Below, in pieces: positions 8,698 to 18,246 of a stretch of DNA of 53,468 nucleotides (its first letter is position 1; every line of letters begins with the position of its first letter). The position numbers were made by a program, and so were the translations under genes. Source of the stretch: Collinsella sp. (GTDB taxonomy: Bacteria; Actinomycetota; Coriobacteriia; Coriobacteriales; Coriobacteriaceae); assembly GCA_019414545.1 (NCBI GenBank), contig DXLV01000010.1:1-53468 (forward strand), read 5' to 3'. The notes under the pieces are model-generated. The model had not been told where the DNA came from and did no database searches. It was given only the letters and a program-made list of their open reading frames with translations.

Positions 8698-8868
8698 AGG
8701 GGCTCCTTTCTCACAATTACGCGGGCGCGCCCGCGGACAGAAGCTATGTTACTACAGCCGTGTACCCGCTCACGAGCCGTCCATGCGCGCAGACGCGACT
8801 TTCACGAGTAGTCAATTTGGGACGGGGCTCTTTGAGCTGCGTTCGTCGTCAGATAGCGACAACGCATA

Positions 8869-9393
8869 TTACTGTCGAGCCTGTCCCCCGGTACCAATCT
8901 GGACATCGACGATGACCTGGCGGTAGCTGATGCCACAGGAGTCGAGAATGCGGCGGCTGATACGGCCGTCATCGGTGTCGGCGTACTTGTTGTCCAGGTA
9001 GACGACCTCGCCCACACCCACCTGAGCCAAAATCTTGGCGCAGTCGTGGCACGGGAACAGCGTGACGTAGACCGTGGAACCCTCGAGGTCCTTGAGCGAG
9101 CCACGGTAGTTGAGCACGGCGTTGGCCTCGGCATGGACCACGTAGTTGTGCTTGTCCTGCAGCGGGTCGTCGCTCGTACCCCACGGGAAAAAGTCATCGT
9201 TGAGCGCCGAGGGTGTACCGTTGTAGCCCACCGAAAGGATGCGGTGGTTGGTACTGGCGATGCACGCACCCACCTGCGTGTTGGGGTCCTTGCTGCGGCG
9301 CTGCGCGGCGATGGCCACGCTCATAAAGAACTCGTCCCAGCTAATGACGTCCAGGCGCTTGCCTGACGAAGTTTGATGAAGATCGTCCGACAT
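8869..9393 (-). CDS. deoxycytidylate (dCMP) deaminase family
   Basis: 174 residues from the ATG at 9393, chosen because GGAGGT lies 7 nt upstream; a longer frame reaches 9429. The zinc site is HAEAN (87-91, with E89 as proton shuttle) and PCHDC (114-118). SKDPNTQVGA and YNGTPSA are typical of dCMP deaminases, which make dUMP for thymidylate synthesis. Family members also include ComE-like proteins, so the substrate is probable rather than proven. Confidence 0.92.
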   Translation of the reverse strand: MSDDLHQTSSGKRLDVISWDEFFMSVAIAAQRRSKDPNTQVGACIASTNHRILSVGYNGTPSALNDDFFPWGTSDDPLQDKHNYVVHAEANAVLNYRGSLKDLEGSTVYVTLFPCHDCAKILAQVGVGEVVYLDNKYADTDDGRISRRILDSCGISYRQVIVDVQIGTGGQARQ

Positions 9394-9477
9394 GGCAGAC
9401 ACCTCCGTAATCGCAATAGTTTGACCCATTGTAGCAGGTGAAAGGTGGAGGCGTTTGTCCCACCGGCGCCCTCACTT

Positions 9478-10329
9478 TTACACGCGGCGGGGCTTTTGGT
9501 TGATGCGGTAGAGCTCGGCGAGTCCTCGCAACGTCAGCGTGTCGTCGACCGTCAGACTGTGACCGACCAGCGACGCGAGCGCCTCGGCGTCGTCGCCGGT
9601 AATGACGATGGGCACGTCGCCCTCCCCCGCGGCCTTGGTCGCGCGCATCTCGGCAAGCACCATGTCGAGCATGCCGTCGATGCGGGCTACCTCGCCCAGA
9701 ACCACGCCCGAACGCATGGCCTCGCGCGTGTTGCGGCCGATGACGTGCGTGGGTGCCGAGGGCTCGACCTGCGGCAGACGCGCCGCAGCAGCCGAAAGCG
9801 AGCGGGCGCCAAGCGCCAGACCCGGTGCGATGACGCCGCCCACAAAGGTGCCGCGCGCGTCGATGACCTCGATATTGGTCGTGGTACCCAAGTCGATCAC
9901 GATGCAGGGAGAGCCGTAGACGGCGCGTGCCGCCACAGCGTCGGCGATGCGGTCGGGGCCGATCTCGGCCGGGTCGTCGTAGTGAACGGGCATGCCGGTC
10001 TTGAGGCCCGGCCCCACGGTGAGCACGCGCCCCGTGCAGGTGCGAGAAAGCGCCGTCTTCCACGGGCGCTCGAGCGCCGGCACCACGCAGCTCAGCACGG
10101 CAGCCGTGGGCACAAGCGCGCCCGGCATGCCCGCATCGGCTGCCAGTGCACCCATGACCTGCGCGAGCCTCATGCGCGCCTCGTCGGCTGTGATGCTCGA
10201 CGGCGTGGTGATCTCGCACGTCGCGAGCGGGCATTCCTGTGCCGCGGCTGAATCCTCGGCAAACAGGCCAAAGCGAATGAACGTGTTGCCCACGTCGACC
10301 GTCAATATATATGCGCACCCATTAAGCAT
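9478..10329 (-). CDS. coaX: type III pantothenate kinase
   Basis: 283 residues from the ATG at 10329, which has AAAGGAG 8 nt upstream. CoaX phosphorylates pantothenate in the first step of coenzyme A synthesis. The N-terminal phosphate-binding motif is DVGNT (12-16), followed by GPDRIADAVAA and VIDLGTTTNIEVID, the ASKHA-fold signatures of this family. Divergent from the OPT transporter gene, with an AGTCAT/ATGACT inverted repeat between them. Confidence 0.95.
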   Translation of the reverse strand: MLNGCAYILTVDVGNTFIRFGLFAEDSAAAQECPLATCEITTPSSITADEARMRLAQVMGALAADAGMPGALVPTAAVLSCVVPALERPWKTALSRTCTGRVLTVGPGLKTGMPVHYDDPAEIGPDRIADAVAARAVYGSPCIVIDLGTTTNIEVIDARGTFVGGVIAPGLALGARSLSAAAARLPQVEPSAPTHVIGRNTREAMRSGVVLGEVARIDGMLDMVLAEMRATKAAGEGDVPIVITGDDAEALASLVGHSLTVDDTLTLRGLAELYRINQKPRRV

Positions 10330-10377
10330 CGTCGGCGCTCCTTTCGTCTGCCCAGCAGTATATCGCCTACCTAAACC

Positions 10378-10411
10378 AGTCATCCCAAAATGACTAGCTT
10401 GCGGCTATACT
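10378..10411 (+). promoter_or_regulatory. -10 box and inverted repeat between coaX and the OPT gene
   Basis: AGTCAT (10378-10383) and ATGACT (10390-10395) form an inverted repeat with a 6-bp spacer. A TATACT box (10406-10411) points to the OPT gene; no clear -35 is seen. Confidence 0.35.
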
Positions 10412-10521
10412 GGTGCGCGGTCGCGCGCGAGCTCACGCGGCGGCCCTTGGTAACCCGACTTCCCGCGCCGTATCCGTAGCGGCGCTCCCGGGGGAAGCGG
10501 ATATACGCAAAGGAGTTCTAT

Positions 10522-12225
10522 ATGAGCAATCCCTCGAACCGCGCCTCAATGCGCGGGCAACTCACGCTGCGCGGCGTCGTCATCGGTGTCCTTGGCTGCG
10601 TGATCATCACGGCAAGCTCGGCCTACACCGCCCTCAAGATGGGTGCACTCCCCTGGCCGATCGTCTTCGCTGCCGTCATCTCGCTGTTCTTCCTTAAGCT
10701 CATGGGCAACGCCAGCCTCAACGAGGCAAACGTCACCCACACCATCATGTCCGCAGGCGCCATGGTCGCCGGCGGCCTGGCGTTTACCATCCCGGGTGCC
10801 TGGATGCTGGGCTATGCCGACCAGATCAGCTGGCTCGACATGTTTATCGTGGCGCTCGCCGGCACTATCTTGGGCCTGCTGGCCACCGCGCTCATCCACC
10901 GTCACTTTATCGTGGACGCCGCGTTGGAGTTCCCCACCGGCAACGCCGCAGCTCAGACCCTGCGCGCCACCGAGGCCGGCGGCAAGACCGGCAAGCAGCT
11001 CTTTGGCTCTATGGCCATCGCAGGCATCTACAGCGTGCTGCGCGACGCCCTGGGCGTGGTGCCCAGCATGCTGTGCACGCTCAACATCCCCGGCGTGACC
11101 TTTGGCATCTACAACTCGCCCATGCTGCTCTCCGTCGGCTTCCTCGTGGGCTTCGCCCCGGTCGCCTTCTGGTTTGCCGGCGCCCTGCTGGGCAACTTTG
11201 GCATCATCGTGGGCGGCACCGCTGCCGGTCTGTTCGACGTTGTGACCGCGCAGGGCATCGTCAAGTCCCTGGGTATGGGCCTCATGATGGGCTTTGGTGT
11301 CGCCGTCGTCCTCAAGGACATCCTGCCGCAGGTCGCCGGTATCGTCCGCGGTCTTGCCGCCGACAGCTCCACCGACACTGACGAGCAGTCGCTCATCTCG
11401 GGCTCCCTTAAGCTCGACGCCGGCATCATCGGCCTAGGCGCTGCCGCCATCGCCGTGGTCATCGCCATCGTGCTTGACCTTGGCCCCGTTCCGGCCGTCA
11501 TCGTCACGCTGTTCACCTTTGTCACCACCATCATGAGCGCACAGAGCTGCGGCCAGACGGGCATCGACCCCATGGAAATCTTTGGCCTCATCGTTATGCT
11601 CATCGTGGCCGCCTTCGCACAGATCGCTCAGGTCAAGCTGTTCTTTATCGCCGGCATCGTAGCCGTGGCGTGCGGCCTTGCGGGCGACGTCATGAACGAC
11701 TTTAAGGCCGGTGCCGTGCTGGGCACCAACCCGCGCGCACAGTGGATCGGCCAGGCCATCGGCGGCATCGTGGGCGCCTTGGTCGCCGCCGCCGTCATGG
11801 TCGCGCTCGTCACCGCCTATGGTCCGGACGCCTTTGGTCCCGACAAGAGCTTCGTTGCCGCGCAGGCAAGTGTGGTCGCCACCATGGTCTCGGGCATCCC
11901 GAGCGTGCCGTGGTTCGCAGGCGGCTTTATCGCCGGTATCGTCATGTACTGGCTCGGCATTCCGGCCATGATGATCGGCCTGGGCGTGTACCTGCCGTTC
12001 TACATGTCGCTCACGGCTTTCCTGGGCTCCTGCGTTAAGCTCGCCTACGACAAGTGGGCCGCACACCGCGACGCTACTGCCGGCCTTTCGGACGAGAAAA
12101 AGGCCGCCAAGGACGCCGCCTTCCAGGAACAGGGCTTGGTTGTCGCCAGCGGCCTGCTCGGCGGCGAGTCCATCGTCGGCGTTATCCTGGCGTTTGTCTC
12201 CGTGGGCTTAAGCCTGCTGGGCTAA
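10522..12225 (+). CDS. OPT family oligopeptide/metal-chelate transporter
   Basis: 567 residues, almost entirely hydrophobic, about 14 membrane helices. The segment NASLNEANVTHTIMSAGAM (about 68-86) and FPTGNAAAQTL are typical of prokaryotic OPT transporters, which import small peptides or metal-siderophore-like chelates by proton symport. The substrate cannot be read from sequence. AAAGGAG precedes the ATG. The gene is monocistronic; a hairpin ending in TTTTT lies downstream (12237-12327), followed by a second, stronger bidirectional hairpin. Confidence 0.92.
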   Translation: MSNPSNRASMRGQLTLRGVVIGVLGCVIITASSAYTALKMGALPWPIVFAAVISLFFLKLMGNASLNEANVTHTIMSAGAMVAGGLAFTIPGAWMLGYADQISWLDMFIVALAGTILGLLATALIHRHFIVDAALEFPTGNAAAQTLRATEAGGKTGKQLFGSMAIAGIYSVLRDALGVVPSMLCTLNIPGVTFGIYNSPMLLSVGFLVGFAPVAFWFAGALLGNFGIIVGGTAAGLFDVVTAQGIVKSLGMGLMMGFGVAVVLKDILPQVAGIVRGLAADSSTDTDEQSLISGSLKLDAGIIGLGAAAIAVVIAIVLDLGPVPAVIVTLFTFVTTIMSAQSCGQTGIDPMEIFGLIVMLIVAAFAQIAQVKLFFIAGIVAVACGLAGDVMNDFKAGAVLGTNPRAQWIGQAIGGIVGALVAAAVMVALVTAYGPDAFGPDKSFVAAQASVVATMVSGIPSVPWFAGGFIAGIVMYWLGIPAMMIGLGVYLPFYMSLTAFLGSCVKLAYDKWAAHRDATAGLSDEKKAAKDAAFQEQGLVVASGLLGGESIVGVILAFVSVGLSLLG

Positions 12226-12236
12226 GCTGAGCAGCT

Positions 12237-12327
12237 GCTCGGTCGTAACTTAGCGACAGCCCGGTCGCAACCATATTGCCTACGACTTGCCCGGTCGGCA
12301 GCTTAGCGACTACCGACCGAGCTTTTT
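12237..12327 (+). terminator. long-loop hairpin with T-tract after the OPT gene
   Basis: GCTCGGTCG (12237-12245) pairs with CGACCGAGC (12314-12322) and is followed by TTTTT. The 68-nt loop contains CTTAGCGAC twice and CCCGGTCG twice. Confidence 0.5.
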
Positions 12328-12343
12328 GATACCAACGCAAAGA

Positions 12344-12380
12344 AAGGCCGGCGCGCTGCGTATAACAGCGCGCCGGCCTT
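12344..12380. terminator. bidirectional terminator between OPT and the CAP surface protein
   Basis: AAGGCCGGCGCGCTG (12344-12358) and its perfect complement (12366-12380) enclose a 7-nt loop. The two genes converge here. Confidence 0.85.
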
Positions 12381-12446
12381 ATCGTTTGGCTAACGAGACG
12401 GTCCCGCTATAAATTGAAGTTCGTTGCAGAAACTACGCTCGAAACG

Positions 12447-15400
12447 CTACATCTGCTTGCGACGACGATCGCCGAGCGTCACACCCGTGGCAACGAGCGT
12501 AATGCCGCCGATGACGAAGACCTCACCTGCAAGCGCGGAGGTATCGCCCGTCTGAGCAAGTGCACCGTCCGTGGCCTTCTTCTTGGCGACAGGAGCCTTT
12601 GCGGCAGCCTGCGCAACCTGAGGCTTGGCCTGCAGCTCAGCCTTGGGATGATACTTGTCGTACTCGGCCTGCGCGGCAGCCAGGGCATCCTTGGCATCGC
12701 CAAGCTCGGCAAGCGCGGCGGCATAGGCGTCGTTGGCATCGGACAGCTTGGCATCGGCATCGCTCAGAGCAGCCTTGAGGCCAGCGGCGGCATCGACGGC
12801 GGCCTTATAGCGAGCGTAGACAGCGTTCAGCTTGACCAGCTTCTCGTTGCCCGTCGTGCCCGCGGCAAGGGATGCCTTGTGGTCGACAGCCTCAAGATCG
12901 GCCTTGAGCGCCTCGTCGTTGGCAAGCTCGGCCTTGGCCTTGACGATCTCGAGGTTCGCATCGACGACGGCTTCGTTGGCGGCCTCGAGCTGCTTCTGGG
13001 CATCGGCGACACCGGCGACGGCAGCGTCATAGGCGGCCTTGGCGTCGTCGACCGCCTTCTGGGCGCCGGCGAAGCGCTCGAAGGCCTTGTTTGCGCCGGC
13101 CAGCTCACCCTCGGCGGCCTTGGCCTTCGCCTGCGCGTCGGACAGGGCCTGCTTCTTGGCATCAACTGCCTGCTTGGCGTCCGAAAGAGTGGTCGCGGCG
13201 TGCGTATCTGCGGCCCGAGCCTTGTCAACGCCAGCTTGGGCAGCGTCGTCGGCCTTCTTGGCATCGTCAAGCGTGCCCTGCTTGTTCGCAAGGTCCGTCT
13301 TGGCGGCATCGCACTTGGCGGTAAGGTCCTTGACCGAAGCCGTGGCGTTGTCATACGCCTCATTGGCCTGATCGGACTTTGCCTTGGCGGCATCGCGGGC
13401 GCTGCGAGCCTTCGCCTTGTGAGCAGCGGCATCGGCTGCCTTCGTCTTGCTGTCAGCAAGCGTGGCGTTTGCCTTATCGAGAGTTGCCTGGGCAGTAGCG
13501 GCCTCGCCCTTGGCGGCGTCGAGCTTGGTCTTGGGCGTCTTGACGTCGATACCCTTGAGTTTGGCTTCGGCAGCGTCGTATGCCATCTTCGCGGCGGCGG
13601 TGCCGGACTTGGCCTTCTCGTACTCGCCCTTGGCGGTGTTCACGTTCGTGTCGGCCGCGGTATAGGCGTCTTGTGCGTCTTTCTGATTATTGAGAGCAGC
13701 GAGATATGCCGTATCGGCCGTGCCCAGCGTCTTCTGCGCCTCGGCGAGCTTGCTCTGGAGCTCCTTGAGTTGCGCCTTCTGCGTCTGCGTGCCGCCAGCG
13801 TTATAGGCAGAATCGATGTAGTCGTTGACGAGCTTCTTGAACTCGGAGACAGTGAAATCAGCCTGAGTGTCATCATCGCTGTAATCGAATGCGGTTACCT
13901 CGGAATCGGTGTTCTTACCGCTACCGGTTGCGATACCGATAGCCACCGTAGCGGAATCGATAACGTTGAGATAGTGCCCGCAGCCGTCTCCTCTTTCCTT
14001 ACCGTTTTCATCTTTTGTGCCGGAATACACATCGCGATAGTTTTGGTAGATATAGTACGAATCATAGCGATGAGCCATGAGAGCTTTGCCAGCCTCGCTA
14101 TCCGCACCGTACTTTTTAATCCAATTCTCGTAATTAACCTTCTCCTGAGTGTAGAGACCAGTATAGGGCCAACCGAGTGTATCCTCGGTCTCGCCGCCGG
14201 TATATGCGCCGCCTCCGCCGGCAAGATTTTCACCGTTATCCCAGTAGCAGCCTGAGTGTCTCCAGATGTTCGATGAATATGATGCATTAAGGGCGGCTGC
14301 CACAGTCATGCGGAGGCTGACGCTGAGCGCCGACTGACCGTTCGCCTTGCGGAGGTTGTTCTGGGTGTCGAGATATGTCAGGGCGTTGCGCATCTGCTCC
14401 AGGGAAAGCGGGTTGGTGTCGCGAGACATGTCCTGATCGACGTACTGGTCATACCATTCGGCCTTGTCATCGGCACCGGTCAGCATCGATACGGCGTCCT
14501 GGGCGTTCTTCTTCTGCGTGGCTGTGAACTGGCTGCCGCCGATGATGTAGTTCATGAAGCCGAACATGCCCTGGCTGATAACATTCTGGTCTACGGTCAT
14601 GTTCGACTTGAGGTCGGCAATCTGCTGGTTAAGCTTCTCGACCTCGGCATTCGCGGTGTCGTATGCCTTCTTGGCGGTATCGGATTCAGCGCATGCCGTC
14701 TCCCACTCGCTGCGCTTCTGCTTGCGAACTTCGACAAGCTTATCGTACGCGGTCTTCTTGTCTGCTTCGGTCTGCTGCGCCTTCTCGTATGCGGCCTTGG
14801 CGGCGTCGCGCTCGCTGGCGGCGGCGTTGTACTCCTTGTTTGCCGCATCGTATGCAGACTTGGCAGATGCCACAGCAGCGTTGGCGGCGTTGGCCTTCTC
14901 CTGCGCGGCGGTGACGGTAGTCTGCGCAGCCTGCAGGTTCGCCTGTGCAGTGGCGTCTGCAGTCGTCGCGGCTTCGAGCGCGGCCTGCGCGGTCGCGAGC
15001 TCGCTGGCGGCAGTGACCTTGGCAGCTTCGAGCGCGTTCAGATCGATACCCGTGCCCGAGGTCGCGGCATCAAGCGCGGCCTGCGCCTGGTCGAACTTCT
15101 GCTGGGCGTTATCGCGCGCAGTGGTCGCAGCAGCGAGAGCAGCGGCAGTCTCCTGCTTCTTGGCCTGGGCGGAAGTCAGAGCGGTCTCAGTGTCCTTCTT
15201 TTCCTGCTGGGCGCTAGCCTCGGCAGCCTTGGCCTGGTCCAGATTGGCCTGTGCAGTAGCAACGGCCTTATTGGCATCATCGAGCTTTGCCTGCGCGTCC
15301 TCGACAGCCTTCTTGGCAGTCTCGTACTCGTCCATACCCATGGCCTCGAGCTTGGCTTGGGCATCATCGAGGGCCTTCTTGGCCTCATCCTGCTTTGCCT

Positions 15401-15956
15401 TGGCGTCCTTGAGCGCCTGGGTCTTATCCTCGACACTCTTGTTGGCCTGTTCGAGCTGATCGTTCAGGTCGCCCAGCTTCTTCTGCTGCTGCTCGGTCTT
15501 TTCGACGGCGGCTTTGAGCTCGTCAATCTTCTCCTGGAGCGCGGCGACTTCTGCTGCGTTCTGCTCGATTTCGTTGTCGCTCACAGCCTGCGAGGCCTGA
15601 TTCTTTTGCTGCTGTGCCTGCTTTTGAGACTGGCCCGCCGCGTCGGCCTTCTTCTGGGCGGCATCGTAGGCGGCCTGAGCGTCCTTGAGCTGCTTTGCCG
15701 ACTCCTCGGCCAGCTGGGCAGCCGTCTTTACGACCGCTTGGTTACCGGCGGCAACGGTGTTCTCTACAGAACTACCCCCCCCCTGAACAGAATCGCCGTT
15801 ATCGGTTGACGGTGCGGCGATTGCCGCCAGCGGCGACATAAGCGGCTGAACAATGAGGCCCGCCGTCAAAACGGTTGCGACGGCGCGGTTGGCAACGCCC
15901 TTGACGTTGACGGCCTTAGCCCGAGGCTCAAAGTGTTGTGGGCTGTAGTTTGCCAT
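12447..15956 (-). CDS. sortase-anchored surface protein: coiled coil, CAP domain, coiled coil, LAQTG
   Basis: 1169 residues. A signal peptide (about 23-48) ends near AAIAAPS. A G9 tract encodes Gly59-61. Residues about 75-480 and 715-1110 are Ala/Lys/Asp/Gln-rich heptad-like coiled coils. Between them (about 500-690) is a CAP/SCP domain, with RHSGCYWDNGENLAGGGG (near 570) and GCGHYLNVIDSATVAIGI as its signatures. The C-terminus has LAQTG (1133-1137), a hydrophobic stretch and RRRKQM, a sortase signal with Ala in place of Pro. The protein is probably a wall-linked rod presenting a CAP head. Its partner is unknown; adhesion is inference. Slippage in the G tract would truncate it near residue 60. 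Confidence 0.9.
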   Translation of the reverse strand: MANYSPQHFEPRAKAVNVKGVANRAVATVLTAGLIVQPLMSPLAAIAAPSTDNGDSVQGGGSSVENTVAAGNQAVVKTAAQLAEESAKQLKDAQAAYDAAQKKADAAGQSQKQAQQQKNQASQAVSDNEIEQNAAEVAALQEKIDELKAAVEKTEQQQKKLGDLNDQLEQANKSVEDKTQALKDAKAKQDEAKKALDDAQAKLEAMGMDEYETAKKAVEDAQAKLDDANKAVATAQANLDQAKAAEASAQQEKKDTETALTSAQAKKQETAAALAAATTARDNAQQKFDQAQAALDAATSGTGIDLNALEAAKVTAASELATAQAALEAATTADATAQANLQAAQTTVTAAQEKANAANAAVASAKSAYDAANKEYNAAASERDAAKAAYEKAQQTEADKKTAYDKLVEVRKQKRSEWETACAESDTAKKAYDTANAEVEKLNQQIADLKSNMTVDQNVISQGMFGFMNYIIGGSQFTATQKKNAQDAVSMLTGADDKAEWYDQYVDQDMSRDTNPLSLEQMRNALTYLDTQNNLRKANGQSALSVSLRMTVAAALNASYSSNIWRHSGCYWDNGENLAGGGGAYTGGETEDTLGWPYTGLYTQEKVNYENWIKKYGADSEAGKALMAHRYDSYYIYQNYRDVYSGTKDENGKERGDGCGHYLNVIDSATVAIGIATGSGKNTDSEVTAFDYSDDDTQADFTVSEFKKLVNDYIDSAYNAGGTQTQKAQLKELQSKLAEAQKTLGTADTAYLAALNNQKDAQDAYTAADTNVNTAKGEYEKAKSGTAAAKMAYDAAEAKLKGIDVKTPKTKLDAAKGEAATAQATLDKANATLADSKTKAADAAAHKAKARSARDAAKAKSDQANEAYDNATASVKDLTAKCDAAKTDLANKQGTLDDAKKADDAAQAGVDKARAADTHAATTLSDAKQAVDAKKQALSDAQAKAKAAEGELAGANKAFERFAGAQKAVDDAKAAYDAAVAGVADAQKQLEAANEAVVDANLEIVKAKAELANDEALKADLEAVDHKASLAAGTTGNEKLVKLNAVYARYKAAVDAAAGLKAALSDADAKLSDANDAYAAALAELGDAKDALAAAQAEYDKYHPKAELQAKPQVAQAAAKAPVAKKKATDGALAQTGDTSALAGEVFVIGGITLVATGVTLGDRRRKQM

Positions 15957-16263
15957 GGCTTTCTCCCTTTGACACGGATGTATCCATACGCTTCAAACTG
16001 TAGGTGCCGATTTTTGAATTCTGTTGCGCAACATTGGTCATCAGCGGATTTTTTGAAACTCGCACTCTCGTGCTTCACAATTTCGTCACACATGTAGGAG
16101 CTGGTGCATCATATTATTGCGGGATCAAATTGAACCTGTGATTTGCATTTGCTCCCGCGTCATCCGCCCTATCGGATTCCGCATCCAACAGACACCTCAT
16201 CCGCCACGGTGTAGAGTTAGGACAACGGGCGCGTTGCGCGGCCCGTGCCAGAACGAGGTGGAC
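15957..16263. other. intergenic region between divergent CAP and DUF389 genes
   Basis: Some 307 bp, less GC-rich than its surroundings. It contains the 12-bp perfect palindrome TGTTGCGCAACA at 16022-16033, which could be an operator for either gene. I see no convincing consensus promoter and no small gene. Confidence 0.5.
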
Positions 16264-17403
16264 ATGGAACTCGACAAGCAACAGATCAAGCGGCTGCGCG
16301 AACGCCATCACCGGCGCCACGGCATCCGCCCTGCCCATAGTGAGGCCATGGAGAACGCCACCCGCTTCCTAAAGCGCGCATTCAACATTCGCGAGGGACG
16401 CGCGCCCTATCACGTGATCCGCAAGCGTTTTGTAAACGGGGCGCGTCTGACTGGCTCCCACCTATGCATCCTCATCATCGCCATGCTCATCGCAAGCATC
16501 GGCCTCGATATCGACTCGGACATCGCCATCGTGGGTGCCATGCTCATCTGCCCGCTCATGGGATCGGTCCTTGCCATGGCATATGGCATCGCCACGCTCG
16601 ACCGTGAGATTACCGTCGAAGCCATCGCCAGCCTTGCGCTGCAGATGGCCTTTTGCCTGGTCACGTCCACGTTGTACTTTAAGCTCTCGCCCCTTGGCAC
16701 CACCACAGCTGCCATCATCGACAATTCGACGCCGACTGTGTGGGACCTCGCTGTCGCGCTCGCCGGCGGCTTTGCGGGCGGCCTAGGCAACTCACGCGAC
16801 CAGGAACCCGCCACGCTCATTGCCGGCGTAGCCGTGGCGACCGCGCTCATGCCGCCCCTGTGCGCGGCGGGTTACGGCATCGCCATCGCGAGCGGGTCGC
16901 TGTTCCTCTCGGCGCTCTACGAGTTTGGCATCAACGTCGTCTTTATCGCGCTGGCGGCCGAAGCCGTATTGCTTCTTTTACGTGTACCGCTCAAGCGTGA
17001 CCTCAACGGCGACGGCATTGTGACTGCCGAGGAAAACGCTGAGGTCGACGAGCTATCGCGCAAGGTGCGCCGACGCATCATCGTGGGTACGGTGATCTTT
17101 GCCATCCCCTGCATCGTTATGACCGCGGGATCCATTGGCTCGGCGCAGGCCGGCGTGCAGGACGGCTACGGCATCACCGAGACCACGCGCGAGCTTGCGG
17201 CGGTGCTGCCAGGCTTTAAGGACTACACCGTCGCCGTCGAGACCTCGGCTACCGAAGGCGAGGAGGAGGGTATCGTCGAGCGCGAGATTGTCGCCCATGT
17301 GACGACAGACGAGACGCTTGGGGCACACGACCGCCACGTCGCCCGCAAGCTCATCGACCTCAACGTGCCCGAACTCGATCGCGTGGAGTTCGATGTGAAG
17401 TGA
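16264..17403 (+). CDS. DUF389 family membrane protein
   Basis: 379 residues from the ATG at 16264, preceded by GAGGTGG; a longer frame from 16117 lacks a ribosome site. The basic N-terminal region (about 65 residues) precedes five to six membrane helices with the DUF389 core IVGAMLICPLMGSVLAMAYG and GVAVATALMPPLCAAGYG. A soluble C-terminal domain (about 260-379) is acidic. An EF-hand-like segment DLNGDGIVTAEE (about 243-254) sits in the loop after the fifth helix. The family has no agreed function. A bidirectional terminator follows. Confidence 0.9.
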   Translation: MELDKQQIKRLRERHHRRHGIRPAHSEAMENATRFLKRAFNIREGRAPYHVIRKRFVNGARLTGSHLCILIIAMLIASIGLDIDSDIAIVGAMLICPLMGSVLAMAYGIATLDREITVEAIASLALQMAFCLVTSTLYFKLSPLGTTTAAIIDNSTPTVWDLAVALAGGFAGGLGNSRDQEPATLIAGVAVATALMPPLCAAGYGIAIASGSLFLSALYEFGINVVFIALAAEAVLLLLRVPLKRDLNGDGIVTAEENAEVDELSRKVRRRIIVGTVIFAIPCIVMTAGSIGSAQAGVQDGYGITETTRELAAVLPGFKDYTVAVETSATEGEEEGIVEREIVAHVTTDETLGAHDRHVARKLIDLNVPELDRVEFDVK

Positions 17404-17480
17404 TGCGGGATGTGAGATGGATGCGCGCACGGGCGCGAGTCGGAACGAGGCGCAGACGCGACGCAGGCCGCGAGCAAAAA

Positions 17481-17520
17481 AGCGGGGCGCGATTCATGTC
17501 CGTGCCCCGCTCGCTGTTTT
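17481..17520. terminator. bidirectional terminator
   Basis: AGCGGGGC (17481-17488) pairs with GCCCCGCT (17504-17511). TTTT follows on plus and TTTTTT on minus, serving the convergent DUF389 gene and the small gene at 17532. Confidence 0.8.
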
Positions 17521-17531
17521 ATTGCCGTGAA

Positions 17532-17981
17532 TCAACTGTCCGCATCGACATCGCCAGACTCCACCGTAAACGCCGGACCGGTACTCACCAGATAAAAACG
17601 GGTCACCCTGGTATCTCTAAATAGGTAGAGCAAGCCCTGATCGCGTCGGCGTGACAAGTACGCCACGTGGACCGTACCGAATTCTTCACCGTTTTCCTTC
17701 TTTAATATCAGGATGTTGGGGTCATCCGTACGCTTAAACTGCCCGTCTGTGCAGATTCCGTCTTGGTCGACCAGCTGCCATCGACAGTTGTCCTCCTCAA
17801 GAAAAGCCAGGGTTTCCCGACTCGTTTTGTCATCCCGATAGTAACCATCAATGACAAAGCCTTCGGAAGCACATTCCTGCATATAGGATGTTTCTCGACT
17901 TATAGCAAACAGCCCCGTAGCGCCTAAGAGCACAGCCAGGCAGACCACTGCAAGGGTTATCGAAATAGCACGGCGACCCAT
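17532..17981 (-). CDS. small membrane-anchored hypothetical protein
   Basis: 149 residues. One N-terminal hydrophobic helix (about 5-27) suggests an anchor or uncleaved signal; the rest is a soluble beta-rich domain with two cysteines (C37, C66). I do not recognise the family. The segment looks like a small secreted domain of the kind that compares ligand- or stress-related signals, but no function can be given. Codon use is visibly less GC-rich than in neighbours, a possible sign of transfer. The ribosome site is weak. Confidence 0.65.
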   Translation of the reverse strand: MGRRAISITLAVVCLAVLLGATGLFAISRETSYMQECASEGFVIDGYYRDDKTSRETLAFLEEDNCRWQLVDQDGICTDGQFKRTDDPNILILKKENGEEFGTVHVAYLSRRRDQGLLYLFRDTRVTRFYLVSTGPAFTVESGDVDADS

Positions 17982-18069
17982 GTTAGCCCAACCGATAGTT
18001 ATTTAACGGAGCGCGAAACATACCTGGAACCTCCGATATCAGAGCAAACGTCACCCGCAGCCCGGCGGC

Positions 18070-18107
18070 AGTCATATGTTTCCAACATCAAACCATATGG
18101 CTGCCAC
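18070..18107. repeat. imperfect hairpin in the gap upstream of the small membrane gene
   Basis: GGCAGTCATATGTTT and its near complement AAACCATATGGCTGCC flank an 8-nt loop. No T-tract follows. The 265-bp gap holds nothing else apart from a C9 tract at 18235-18243. Confidence 0.5.
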
Positions 18108-18246
18108 TCGCAAGAGGAGTATCGGCGAACGGTGCATTTTTGCGCTCCATTGGTCAAACGTCAACGCGCGCTACAGCTCTTGCCCGATCAATTCAGATTT
18201 TGTCGCATACTACCGTAGATCCCCAACGCTTCCACCCCCCCCCGAA

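Noticed and set aside
12414..14255. 613-residue plus-strand ORF
   Set aside because: Mirror of the Ala/Lys coiled-coil gene; Leu/Gly/Val-rich low complexity without family features.
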